DNA of 64,000 bases from Curvularia sp. ZM96. Taxonomy: Eukaryota > Ascomycota > Dothideomycetes > Pleosporales > Pleosporaceae. A program made the translations under genes and the position numbers. The notes beneath the pieces were generated by a model, which was given only the letters and a program-made list of their open reading frames with translations, searched no databases and had not been told where the DNA came from. Below, piece after piece: positions 1-9,656 of this stretch (positions within the stretch are counted from its first letter, which is position 1; each line of letters begins with the position of its first letter). The stretch lies in NCBI GenBank assembly GCA_022457065.1, contig JAJGBQ010000004.1:496001-560000 (forward strand). Direction: 5' to 3'.

Positions 1-321
1 ATCACAGGCCCACCCGCATTTGCCGAAGACCACTGGACGAAGGCAAGAATCACATCCTCATCTGATCCCTCTTCATCATTGAACCTGCACGTCTCCTGCC
101 GCACAACGAGGTGCAAGCTGCCGAATGTGGATCAAAAGACGGCTGTGCCGGATCGGAATGAGCCCTCGACTACTATGCGTAGCTACAGAATTATCGATGA
201 AGGAAGCAAGAATGCTTGTTTGGGCATGCAGGTCACGCCGTTGGACGAGGGCTGTGTAGCTGTAGGCGATAAGATTGAGGTGCTAGAGGTTGGAGAGCAT
301 CGATTTCTGGGCCTGGAATGA
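1..321 (+). CDS. MOSC-domain protein, C-terminal fragment (5' end outside window)
   Basis: Open frame from base 1 to the stop at 319-321, about 106 residues. It carries the pattern typical of the C-terminal half of MOSC domains of the mARC/YcbX type: a Cys before LPNVD, then RNEP, TMRSYR.IDEG, an ACLGMQ block (which would hold the molybdenum-binding region) and a final G-D-I-V-L barrel strand. In this family the proteins bind molybdenum cofactor and reduce N-hydroxylated or similar substrates, often at mitochondria. The N-terminal beta-barrel part and the start codon lie to the left of the window, so length, introns and targeting cannot be judged. The family call is good; the exact substrate is unknown. 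Confidence 0.75.
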   Translation: MTGPPAFAEDHWTKARITSSSDPSSSLNLHVSCRTTRCKLPNVDQKTAVPDRNEPSTTMRSYRIIDEGSKNACLGMQVTPLDEGCVAVGDKIEVLEVGEHRFLGLE

Positions 322-964
322 GCGATATATTTGGATACGCAGTCTGGTACATCAAATATTCCCAGTTCGGTGTAAGGTTAAACCATGCCAGGAGTCGAAG
401 TCATATGACAGTTGGCAGTTTGGTTGTATGTTTGTAGTCCAGCAACAACCCCGAGCCTCATGTACTAAGTTTAACGATCCTTTTCTCTACTTCGAGCGAA
501 CAAAGTTCTAACTAGGTCTTCATGCGTATTTCACTAGCCTTGGTCTGGATAATAATGATCATGGCAGTCACACAAATCTGCCTTGGAGGATGTGTTCTCG
601 CCTGCACCTCTCAGGGGCGCCAGCGAGGATTGAGGATAGGGCTTAGCCCTACCTGCAGGCATTGAGATCTTAGCAGAAAAAATCGTAACCTTAACTTGCC
701 TCCCCTGACTTCTATATATACGTATATGTGTGTGTAGGTAGGGTAGGTTAATTGTATAATCCATATCAGGCGGAGCCAGTAGCACTTACGCATCAGTAGC
801 GTTTGAGCATTGGTTAGCGTGGATGTTTTGACACTGCGCCGAGAGGAAGGAGGAAGAACAATAGATCTTAACTCTTGCATATAGGTTAGAAGAAGTCAAG
901 AGCCAGCATTGATAGCCGACGAAGTGTCTGCCAAGGTGCGTCTCTATTTGCAACGTCCTTCACT
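322..964. other. Intergenic region with repeat copy A
   Basis: Lies between the MOSC gene stop and the stop of the nuclease-like gene on the other strand, so it holds two 3' ends. The only recognisable content is the diverged direct repeat at about 478-625 and a short TA/GT-rich stretch near 712-745. No convincing gene. Confidence 0.6.
478..625. repeat. Diverged direct repeat, copy A
   Basis: Aligns by eye, in the same orientation, with about 3629-3785. Shared anchors are TACTTCGAGCGAACAAAG (near 490) and TGTGTTCTCGCCTGCACC (near 594). Many mismatches between the copies are C/T or G/A, and copy B has roughly ten extra bases in its middle. The sequence is not recognisable as a known transposon. 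The mismatch spectrum would fit old repeat-induced point mutation (RIP), but this is inference. Confidence 0.7.
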
Positions 965-3026
965 CTAGATACACGCCCACAACGGCACTAGAATTGACGA
1001 CAGAACCGCAAAGTTCGACCAATGATTCATGAGCTTGCTGCCTTCAGATCTCGTTGGCGTGGGCGATGCTGTAGGTGATGAGTGTATGGGCTGGATTGTT
1101 CCAGTATATGTGACTTCCAGGATCTGCTCTGTGTCTACGAATAGCGCTGCTGGTGCGTAAAAGTCGTCCTCAAATGCAAAGCTGATGTTCACAGGGCTTG
1201 TAGGTGCGTCGATGCTAGGCGGTACTTGTGAGAGAGTTAACGGTGGATATGGTCAAGGTACTTACACATATAGCTCCTCGCCCGTGTAATCGACAACCGA
1301 AAGCTCTTCGGCTGTCCCGTTGAACCTCACACTGATGTCGTACCGTCCTTGCTTTAGCTCATCAAGCCCCAGAGCGACAAATGTTAGTGATCCGTCGCCG
1401 AGAGGATCGTTGAGCTCTGCGCCAGCGTCTTCGATGCTGGTAGGTTCAGTGACAGTCTCGCGCTTGCTGAGCTCAATGGCTCTTCTGGGAGGCGGGTTAA
1501 GCAGCCAATCTACAGGAGCTGGAACATCTTTACAGCCGCCTTCGATACGGACTGCGAACTTGTCGCCACGCTGTAGACCACAGCTAGCTATCAGCCGGCT
1601 GATCATTCTGCCTTGCGTCTTCGAGTTCTGCTTTGCAGGAACACAGACGCGTGTAGCTAGTGCACCACCCTCGAACGTTGAAGCCGTAGGGTTATCAGCA
1701 ATGATCGATAAAATGAGCGTATTCACCTACCGAAGGGAAACTCATCACATTCGAGGGTTTGATCACCAGTCTTTTTCTTAGCATCTAGGTCGCTGTCAGC
1801 GAAGCCGCTCATGACTCCGCTGTAGAGCCAGCCGGTTTTGCATACCTTTGCAGAACTCGCGGCACTTCACTGCCTTCCTGTTGCATTCGTTTATGGGATT
1901 GTCGGGGTGTTTCTTGTCAGAGCCAGCGTATGTAAGCACACTATTGCCACCCTCAAAGTCAGTGGGAAAGCCTTCTGGGTCACGAATACCTCGCTGCTCT
2001 CTATCGTAAAGACCCTGCATACCTTTACACCGTTAGAGGTTTACTTGGTCCTGCGATCCATATCTTACCTGCACACATGCTTTGGATAAGATCGTCAAGC
2101 TGCCCGTTGTTGCTGCGGAATACGAGAGTGGGAAGGTTCTGCCCAGAAGAATGCACTTCGTAATTGCATGGTCTCTTGCGGCGGGCGCGGGCAGTAAGCT
2201 GGCTGTCAAACTTCATCGTATCCCAAGTGATGTCACGCTGTCTGTTCGCAGACTTTGTAGGGATGGCACAAGAGCCTGATATTGTCGATGAAGTGCGGAA
2301 ACGAGTGCTTACGCTGGCGCTTGTACTTGCACTCGTACTAGTGCTCGTACTAACGCGAATACTTGTACTGGTAGACGATCGTGTACTTGTGCTTGTACGA
2401 ATGCGTGAGCAGTAGCCAGCAGTAGCCGCACAAGTAGATCCAGCCGGGCAACCTATGCTTCTTTCAGCGTTCGGTCTACCAAGCACATTCCATCTGAGTC
2501 AACTTACATGCGTCAGGACAGTTCAAGTATTGATTCGGGCAGCAACCTCTGTAGCCACCCAATGTATTGCACTTCCTGCCGGGATCACAGACATAAGTCC
2601 CGCAACAAGCAGACCCCGTTGCAGCACACGCAGTGCCGCCGCATGTTTCGGATGTGTTTGGACAGCAACCTTGAACACCCTCGACGGTCATCTGTAGTTA
2701 TATCAGAATCGGCAGGCTAAGTGTGCGCATGTTCCTGCGACATTAGGGCAATAGTATGTACTCACACAATTCTCACCGCTACGGCAGCATTTGGTCGCAG
2801 AACAGGATTGGCCAGCGGGATCTGGGCAGACATACCGCTGTCGAGCGAATAAGGAACTGGAGCCACTATGAATGCCTAGGAGTAGGCCCTCAATGTCAAT
2901 GGCTCCGCCCAGATCCGAAGTTGGGTCAGTGAGTCCTGATTTGAACACATCAGGGTCAACGGAAATATCAGCTCGGGAAGCTGTGAGAAGGGTGAGGTAT
3001 ACGGCGATAATCAGAGCGTGGGGCAT
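965..3026 (-). CDS. Secreted Cys-rich protein with NucA/NucB-type nuclease domain and GPI-like tail
   Basis: Seven exons on the minus strand: 3026-2766, 2691-2508, 2452-2069, 2022-1846, 1784-1731, 1656-1266, 1214-965 (about 566 residues). Residues 1-19 look like a signal peptide. Next come Cys-rich repeats (GCCPN, CGGTAC, CCGTYVC, CCPAGSTC), a Ser/Thr-rich linker, then a domain with ECDEFPF, a CVPAKQNSKTQG block and CGLQRGDKF. These match the DNase NucA/NucB family as found in secreted fungal proteins. The last 16 residues are hydrophobic after a Ser/Pro-rich stretch, as in GPI-anchored proteins. Odd point: the family reads CDEFPFAST.EGG across the 1731/1683 junction, but the expected acceptor there ends in GG instead of AG. 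The canonical AG used in this model, at 1657-1658, keeps the frame but drops nine residues including EGG. Function as an extracellular nuclease is inferred and may be impaired. Confidence 0.75.
2306..2402. repeat. Imperfect Ser-Thr codon repeat
   Basis: Short imperfect tandem units (6-12 bases, ACTTGTACT/GCTCGTACT-like on the plus strand) code on the minus strand for an alternating Ser/Thr linker between the Cys-rich modules and the nuclease-like domain. Linkers of this kind are usually O-glycosylated in fungal wall proteins. Confidence 0.7.
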
Positions 3027-3875
3027 ACTGCTACAGACGGTTCAGCGAGGCTTGAACGAGAATCAAGCGGGTCACCATCTCTATTTAAGATTTCAAGATG
3101 TGCCGCTAATCTCTGCTCAACTCTGGAAGAAGGTATTGTCACGGAGCGCATGATGAAGCGCAGCCAATAGAATGATCCGTATGTGAGAGATCAATAAGGC
3201 GGATTTAGCCTCGCTATGTACCTGACTAGATGGTGGGCGAGCTGGAAGCGCTCTTGACCAATCACGGATTGCTGTGGCTGCTTCGTAGCGTGAAGTCGTA
3301 CCTCCCACCCTGTTGGAAAAAATACTCGCGACTCAGCAAATCTCTTACACTTCACGTCAATAATATTAGCTTTACTTACCTTGAAACTCTAAGATATACT
3401 TGAACATATTGCAAAGAAATTCCCCAATCTTTTTATCTACAGTTTATTGCGTTATGGTGGATTTTCAGGCCTATAAAGTAAGCAAGTTTGAAGCACCTTG
3501 GTGATTTTGGTGAGGCGTAGACCCGTGCTGAGTCGCGATTGTTCTTTCAGTAGAGTGTTTTCCTCGGGCGAAGGCTTGCAGGGACGGTAAGAGCTGACAT
3601 CGATGCTCGTTGGCTTCTAGTTGTATAATTCTTTTCTTTACTTCGAGCGAACAAAGCTCTATCTAGGTATTCGTGCGTATTTTACTGGCCTCGCTCTGGC
3701 TACCAATGACGATGGCAATCGCAGCCTTTTGGGGGCCAAATCTGCCTCGGAGGCTGTGTTCTCGCCTGCACCCCTCACGCGCCGCAGACTGAAACAGCAC
3801 AGCTGAAGCCTGGTTCGAACGCGCTTCCACCCTCACTGTGCCTTTGTGTTTGATTGCGACCGACGATGATCGAGA
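3027..3875. other. Intergenic region with repeat copy B
   Basis: Divergent promoter region of the nuclease-like gene (minus) and the STAND-like gene (plus). Repeat copy B fills about 3629-3785, ending some 90 bases before the STAND-like start codon. The rest is AT-richer and without a supportable gene. Confidence 0.6.
3629..3785. repeat. Diverged direct repeat, copy B
   Basis: Second copy of the repeat at 478-625, same orientation, about 3.1 kb apart, with the nuclease-like gene between them. This copy can be read as a 61-codon open frame (3621-3806), but no protein family is recognised and the matching frame in copy A is closed by stops, so it is treated as a repeat relic and not a gene. 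Confidence 0.7.
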
Positions 3876-6800
3876 ATGGCCGATCCCCTATCTATTACCG
3901 CCAGCATAATTACCCTCATACAGGCTTCTATCCAAGTGACTGTTCTGATCAAGCAGTTCCGCAATGAGGCGAGCGCTGTGGATGCGACGCTTACGGGCCT
4001 TCTCGACGATGTGGAGAGATTCAAGCGCGTACTGGAGTCCATGAGGGAGACTGTTGACCAGAGTGACATCAATTCAAACCTACAATCGACTGGACATACG
4101 GGCAATCACTGGAAGAACCTTGCACGCTCATTAAATGACGGCACCGACACCTTACAGAAGCTGCACGAGCTCCTCGATGGTATCAACAAGAAGACCTCGG
4201 TGCTCGACACCCCACGCAAGTTACTTCGATTGAAAAGTGCTTCCGAGCAAATTATGCACTATCGGGAACAGATCCAATCTTCTCACACTGCGCTTCAGCT
4301 TTCGCTTAGCACAATCATCCTGTAAGTCAGTCTGCTCTTTTACAACCAGTAAAACCGGAAAACCAAAGCCCTTCCACGCTGCCAAACCACCCTACATTCT
4401 AGTAAATTACTGTTTTTGAAACTAGCTGTAGTTACCACAGTTATTTGCTCCATCCCAGGGCGCATCAAGATCCTCTACCACTCTCATGATTTGCTGACTT
4501 AACCTCCAGTTGGAATCAGGTGGCTTTTCAGAAGTCAACTGAGATGATACCAGATAAGATCGTCCCAACTTTGGATAAACTCTACGAGGAATTTCGCACA
4601 TTTGGTGCTCTTCTCAATGCAAAAATTGAGAAACTACAACTTGCAGCTGTTGACCCTACCGACCTTGAAAATCATAAACTCCAATACATGAACAATCTAT
4701 GGGAGTGTGTACGATCGGCTGCTGATGTTGTTTCATCTGCATCAACAACCCTCAATACAGATTCGAGCGACAAGGTCTCGGTGAGATATGGCTCTGATTT
4801 TGGTGATATTTTTATTCGAGATGCAAACGAACCCATGCTACGCTGGTTTGCCTCAAATACCGTGTACGAGTACGAAGATGTAGAAGCGCCTCTTCCCGCA
4901 CCGTCTGAGGCCAGTACTGGCGACGCTCTGACGGAAGACAATTCAGATACAGACTCAGATTTAGAGAATGACTTGATCAGATCTCTATTCAAAGAGGGTA
5001 TGAAGCGCAAAGAGCAAGGCGATTTAACGGGTGCAGTTCGTCATTTTCGGAATTGCCTGACAAGATTTTCTTCAAAAACGAGCTATGCACCACTCACAGC
5101 AACACAAAGCTTGACAGCTTGCGGCGTATCCAAGGTCGATCTACTGGAGTACCTTACCGATTGCTATTGTCTACTAGGCTCTTGGGGCAAAGCAAAGTCA
5201 ACAATGGCGGAGAAGCTAGCAATCACCGAACGCCAGGTTGGCAAAAAAGATGTCGTTTACTTGAAGGACACTATGAAGCTTGCCGAGATCATGATGATGA
5301 ATCAAGATTATGTTGAGGCGCACCTCCAAGCTCGTCGATCCCTACGAGGATTCAGAAGACTAGGCGAGAATGGGCAGGCAAGTCACGAAAATTGTCTTGC
5401 ATTTTTGATACAGATATGCCAACTCGAGGGCAAGGAAGATGAGGAAGAAGCTTACACAGCCTTACTCGTAGGTCATGTGAGGGGAGCATTACGGGCGATT
5501 CCACAATTCCAGTCCGCCTTACTGTCACCAGATGCTGTTCAGCCGCAATCACTTTCCACGCTAGACGCGCAAGCCGAGTCGATTGTCGGGACTAGTACCC
5601 CAAAACAGAGCCAAGAACTATCTTTGCAGCCGCATGAGGCCACGCAAAAGAACTTCTCACAAGATGATCTTCATGCTGCGAGCTCTTCCCTGTCGCATCG
5701 CCCTTCCGGATCAGACCAGGATACCAAGTTGAAAACCAAGAGAATCTCGAATGTAGAGCCCATTGCGATGGAAGTATTGAAAGATGCGCTGTTACAATAC
5801 CAGGATGATGACATCTCAGAAAAAAAGCCACTTTTTCCTCCAACCCCACCGCTGCCCGCACCTGGCATGGCCGAGGAGTCTGAAGAAACAGAATCGGCTG
5901 AGTATTTGGAGGAGGATGAGAATGATGCCTCTTGGAACCGAGCGACTCAATCAGCAATACATCCTCCGTCCATGACAGCTTCTACATCTACAGCTGTAGA
6001 CACATTTGGCCGTGTTCAGGACAACAAGTATTATGCACCGCTTTCTTCTTTCATTGACGGGAGGAGCTATCCGATCGAAGTGATGGAATTCATCTCCATG
6101 CTTTCTAGGTCATCTAGAGAAGATAAAATTAAGCGGCAGAGGCAAGAGGCAATGGCAAATGTCGATTTCCTTGAGACTTACTGCAGGTTAACGTATGGCA
6201 CTCGGCCCGACTACTCTACCTCCGGTGGCCTTGCAGGATTCACTTGCACCGTATCCATCAACAGCCAGCAATGGTGTACAGTGTCAGGCTACGCATCTCA
6301 ATCCCAGGCGGTTGACGCTGCCGCCGCCAAAGTATGCTGGGAATACATGACCACGCCAGAAATGGTCATGGTGATGGAAATCTTGGGAAAGCCCAATCGT
6401 AGCTCTGATAAAGAGGTCTATGTTCCATACTTGGACGGAAGTCATATAGCAATTCCCGACGATACGCCTCTGCAACAAGCACCAGGGATCACGATTACGC
6501 AGCCTGGTCAAGATACAATCGACCTCCGCAGCGTTCCAAACACAGGGGCTTCTGACGCAAGATCCGTGGAACGTTCACGCTTACGACGTTACGCATCGAA
6601 TCCCAGTATGCTCACCAAGCAAGACACAGGCCAAAGCTTGGTGGGGAAATTCACGTCAAAATCTTATGCCGCGTTGAAGGTTGGGAAAACTCACCAACGT
6701 GCTGCAGCGAGCCTGCCCAAGCTCCCTTCAATCTACGAAGAGTCCAACTCCTCCGATCTCTTTTTAGAAGCAGCAACTGCTGACGGAGGTTCTCCAGCCT

Positions 6801-7900
6801 CCCTGAGAGTCTCTCGTTGTCCTGTTTGCAACGATGCTTTGTCAGAGATGACATGCGATGCCTTGTCGCATGTCAGCAAATGCATAATTGAGCAATATGG
6901 CACTATTGATGTATCGCAACGACCCCAAGATGGGCAAATCCAAAGCCCAGGAGCCCTCGTCTCTCGCCCATCATCTTCTTCGGCCACAATGACGTCTACG
7001 GAAGGTCTCTGGGCATGTGACCGATGCAAGCCAGACGCCCTCCAGTATTTGAGCGAAGAGATATGTAGCTTCTGTTTCGAGCCCAGACACATTAACACTC
7101 CCAGCTCTCTCAATGGCTTCGAGCGTGACCTTTACTACCACTACATTCCACAGACTTCAACAGTTTGTTTACCGCGAGACAGATCGGAACATCGCATACG
7201 GCGGAAAGTAGTTTTACTGGGGGACACACTGTGTGGCAAGACATGGCTAGCCAGCAGGTGGTGCAAAGGCCAACCTCTCTCACGCTCAGAGGACAAGGCG
7301 TCGAATAAATTCATCAAAACAATTGAAATGGAAGGATGGCAGGTTGAGCTTGCCGTCTGGGATTGCGTTGGTAAAGATAAAAATGAAACAACACGTCGTC
7401 TTTCATATGACAACGCGCACATGGCGTTGATCTGTTTTGACATCAGCGATCGCGATTCGTTCGAGAATGTTCACTTCATGGTATGACTGACTATACACAT
7501 TTTTCTAGTGACGTGAGAACTAATGGGGATAGTGGAAATCCGAGGTAGAGAAATATCTCCCTGGTGTGCCGAAGGTACTTGTTGGGTGCAAAAAAGAACT
7601 CCGTAACGACATGCAACTACTCCAGGCTTGGCTACTGTCTCAGGAGACCCTACCAATATCCCCTTATGCAGTAAGTCTGGATCCCAATAACACAATGGAA
7701 ACTCACAATGAATACAGGGGAATGACTTGGCAATCAGAATGGACGCGCTGGCTTACTTCGAGACATCAGCAGTTGACAGCAAAGGTCTCCCGGAGCTCTT
7801 TGACTATGTTGCCAAAGCCTTGCTAAGGGAGCCTTTGCATCAGAGAAACCGTCGTCTTCAAGCACCTCTTTCAAAGAGTGACAATAAACTGAAGCCTTGA
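3876..7900 (+). CDS. STAND N-domain / TPR-like / dsRBD-like / Zn-cluster / Rho-like GTPase fusion protein
   Basis: Four exons: 3876-4321, 4510-7480, 7533-7670, 7718-7900; all joins keep phase and give 1245 residues. Residues 1-150 begin MADPLSITASIITLIQASIQ, the style of fungal STAND N-terminal (Fungal_N/HeLo-like) domains. After an acidic linker, about 300-455 is helical with TPR-like periodicity (GMKRKEQGDLTGAVRHF). A disordered Pro/Glu-rich part follows. Residues 699-762 resemble a dsRNA-binding fold but lack the KKxAK lysines. Cys clusters lie near 919-941 (CPVC...H...KC) and 985-1004 (CDRC...CSFC). From about 1047 to the end is a small GTPase domain: P-loop GDTLCGKT, WDCVG, DISDRDSFENV, VGCKKELR in place of NKxD, and ETSA. 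No C-terminal CAAX box. The usual NACHT/NB-ARC switch of STAND proteins is absent and a Rho-like domain sits at the other end. A receptor-like signalling role is inference. Confidence 0.85.
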
Positions 7901-9656
7901 GCTGAGATTGTGCCGTTCATGTGTTCTTCAGAATCCACATGATTGCAAAAGGTGGGCAGCTCTAATAAAGGTACATATGCATCTTGAAGGACGAAGCATT
8001 GCTCATGAGGAATATGAAGAACATGAGGTATCTACAAAATGAGTTATCATTGCGTCAATCAACCGGAGACGGGGAAAATGAAGATAGCACCAAACCATCC
8101 CAAAGTTCTCATGTTGGCGTTGCACGCTCTGTGCGAGTTAGCTGCGCTAGACCGCCATAGCCCAGGATACGCCGATAAGTATGCAGTCGGATTCCTACTT
8201 GATCCCGATTACCCTTCAGTGGACAGACTGATACTGACCCCAACTATCACCATGTTGAGAAAAGTAAAGTAGAGTATGGGGACTAAATAAAAAGCGCCAA
8301 GCATAATGCTGTAGGACCACAAATTCGAAGAGGGCTTTCCAAGTCTGACATGATATCAATTTCCCATTGCGAAAGCTGAAATATCTTGGATGTAGATTCA
8401 GACAAGGAAACTGGGGAATAAAGATCGCACAAATGTACCTATAGCAATTGTGGAAGAGCCGCCAATTACGTTGATTACATATTCGACAGTACCTTAATAT
8501 AACATTCCTCTACTGTACAATAAGAACATTGAGTCATGGACGATTTACAACAAGAATACAGCCATGCAGAAAACCTTGTGTCTCGCTATCCAAATTGATG
8601 CTATCTCGGTTGTTCCTCATTGAAAAGAGCTAGCTCTGAACACACAAATACGTAACAAGAAACCTAGGTCTCAAGAAGTCTGAGAAAAACATGTAACGTC
8701 CGGCCCTGTAACGCGAGCCACCCTCCCTAGCGAGCTACATACAAGGCAATTACGGTTAGAAGCATCCTTAGATTGCAGCGCGTGTCTAATTTTATAAGTC
8801 AATACAAGAATACTATAGTTTAGCATCTTCCACACCTCTGGAACGTTTGTCACACGAAAATTACGCAGACGTTGCCCCCTTGTCGCCGGTCTGCGACAAG
8901 GGACTATTTGGTGACGGTTTAGAGAACCCTCACTGCATCGTCAACAAGCACAGCTCAGAATTGCTGATAAGTACAGAACTATAGTATTCATAGCACCGAA
9001 TCAGTCTAATGCGTTGATAGGCCGCGCCCGGGATTTTGTCTAATGTGTAGGGCAAATCATGCGACACGCGAGATGAGGGTAATGTGCGGAATGTAGACAG
9101 GCACAACACATTTCATTTCGATGCGAAAGAACGGAGTCTGGCGGATAGTCGGCGGGGATTATTGCAGAGGGCGGAGGCTCCGTCACCACCAAAAGCGCAG
9201 ACGTCGGACAACCATTCGTTTGGAAAGTTCATCGCCTCACGGGCGGAGTAGTAGAGTGATGATAGTGAATGCGTGGGGAGAACGTGCCATTGGCAATACA
9301 ATGGCGACAAAAGAGTCGTTGTTAGGAGCCGGTTGCTAGGCTAGCTACTATCGCATGGTAGCTCATGACGTGAACGTGCTGAGGTTGTTCCGGTCTTGGC
9401 AGCGTGCTGTGGGCATTCGCTCCCCGGATTGTGTGCGTTCTAAACCAACACGATGTTAATACTATACTCTTTACAACAATTGACCCATCAAGGCTGGGGT
9501 TCACTAAGGCTCCACATGCATCATTTTGATATTGGGTATTAAATGTGTCCTCTTGCTGCCAAGGACCCACCCGCCAAAGTTTTCTAGGCAGCAATCAGCA
9601 TATTGTGGCCGGACTAACCATGCTGAAAGTTAGCATGTACCTCCTCAAATGATACC
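7901..9656. other. Intergenic region, no recognised gene
   Basis: About 1.75 kb, moderately AT-rich. A 77-codon open frame at 8039-8272 (+) has no recognisable family and no clear gene signals. The only clear structure is the inverted repeat at 8877-8902. No tRNA was found by eye. Confidence 0.5.
8877..8902. repeat. Perfect 10-bp inverted repeat (hairpin)
   Basis: CCCTTGTCGC, six bases, then GCGACAAGGG. It stands alone in a gene-poor stretch, with no following T-run and no flanking coding sequence. It could be a structured RNA element, a protein-binding palindrome or the relic of a mobile element end. Confidence 0.6.

Noticed and set aside
2306..2402. Tandem units as a minisatellite or array of binding sites
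   Set aside because: They fall in frame inside the nuclease-like gene and code for a Ser/Thr linker, which explains them.
3621..3806. 61-codon open frame covering repeat copy B
   Set aside because: The matching frame in copy A is closed and no family is recognised, so it is better seen as a repeat.
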